NCBI RefSeq assembly: GCF_014201515.1
Contig: NZ_JACHEQ010000018.1
Span: 1-49,653, forward strand
Source: Anoxybacillus mongoliensis
Lineage (GTDB): Bacteria; Bacillota; Bacilli; Bacillales; Anoxybacillaceae
Reading direction: 5' to 3'
Length of the DNA: 49,653 nucleotides
The notes beneath the pieces were generated by a model that did no database searches, was not told where the DNA came from, and saw only the letters and a program-made list of their open reading frames with translations. Of this stretch, positions 49,470 to 49,653 are shown piece by piece; within the stretch, counting starts at the first letter, position 1; each line of letters begins with the position of its first letter. Both the position numbers and the translations under genes were made by a program.

Positions 49470-49499
49470 CAGTTTTCCCAGTTTCATATAACAATATAC
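49470..49499 (-). promoter_or_regulatory. csfB promoter (sigma-F)
   Basis: GTATA (49495-49499), 15-bp spacer, GGGAAAACTG (49470-49479): a full match to the sigma-F consensus GYWTA-N15-GGNNANANTR. Confidence 0.88.
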
Positions 49500-49530
49500 T
49501 TAAAAAACAATCATTTGGTGCGAGAAGGCA

Positions 49531-49570
49531 AAAAAAGATAAAAGACCAAGACTAAACCGTCTTGGTCTTT
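49531..49570 (-). terminator. rRNA operon terminator
   Basis: Perfect 12-bp stem AAAGACCAAGAC / GTCTTGGTCTTT, 6-nt loop, then TTATCTTTTTTT, 6 bp beyond the 5S 3' end. Confidence 0.95.
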
Positions 49571-49576
49571 TTGTTT

Positions 49577-49653
49577 GCCCGGCAACGTCCTACTCTCGCA
49601 GGCGGTGTCCCGCCAACTACCATCGGCGCTGGAGAGCTTAACTTCCGTGTTCG
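49577..49653 (-). rRNA. rrf: 5S rRNA, 3' part (partial)
   Basis: The complement reads CGAACACGGAAGTTAAGCTC at the window edge and ends GAGAGTAGGACGTTGCCGGGC, typical of Bacillaceae 5S rRNA. The 5' part lies beyond the right edge. Confidence 0.95.

Overview
The window is a stretch of chromosome from a spore-forming, low-GC Gram-positive bacterium of the family Bacillaceae. Gene content and order match the region just after the replication origin of Bacillus subtilis (csfB to lysS, between two rRNA operons). Protein sequences look closest to the thermophilic Anoxybacillus/Geobacillus branch. That genus-level placement is inference from remembered family sequences, not a search. Almost everything reads on the minus strand; abrB is the only protein gene on the plus strand.

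Layout, read right to left in the direction of transcription. The window opens in the 3' part of a 5S rRNA with its terminator. Next come csfB (Gin anti-sigma factor) and an operon of yaaO (Orn/Lys/Arg decarboxylase type), tmk, holB, ricT, yabA, trmN6 and rsmI. abrB lies convergent with rsmI and divergent from metG across a 492-bp regulatory region packed with Spo0A boxes. Then follow metG, tatD, yabE, rnmV, ksgA, yabG, veg, ispE, purR, ridA, spoVG, glmU, prs, ctc, pth, fin, mfd, spoVT, yabM, mazG (yabN), rqcP, yabP, yabQ, divIC, yabR, two tRNAs (Met, Glu), spoIIE, yabS, prkD, tilS, hprT, ftsH, coaX, hslO, cysK, the p-aminobenzoate/folate operon (pabB-pabA-pabC-folP-folB-folK), dusB and lysS. 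The window ends at tandem rRNA promoters and the first bases of a 16S gene.

Housekeeping genes (translation, DNA replication and repair, folate, PRPP, UDP-GlcNAc, tRNA modification) are interleaved with a dense set of sporulation genes. The promoters visible in the sequence fit this: sigma-F type for csfB and fin, sigma-G type for spoVT, sigma-H type for spoVG, sigma-K type for yabG, a sigma-E type -10 for yabP, and a sigma-A promoter with 21-bp spacing plus a Spo0A box for spoIIE. Gin and Fin, two small zinc-ribbon proteins that control the sigma-F to sigma-G handover, are both here.

No mobile element, CRISPR array, prophage or clearly foreign block was found, and no wholly new system. The points most worth checking are regulatory: (i) a helically phased array of Spo0A boxes in the metG-abrB gap with a second possible promoter inside it; (ii) a perfect 15-bp inverted repeat that buries the ctc ribosome binding site in read-through RNA but would be cut by a sigma-B-like promoter; and (iii) local absence of several genes found at these positions in B. 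subtilis (darA/yaaR, sspF, xpaC/yaaN, yazA, yazB, yacD). Many starts were moved inward from the longest open frame using Shine-Dalgarno position and family N-termini; several are TTG or GTG.
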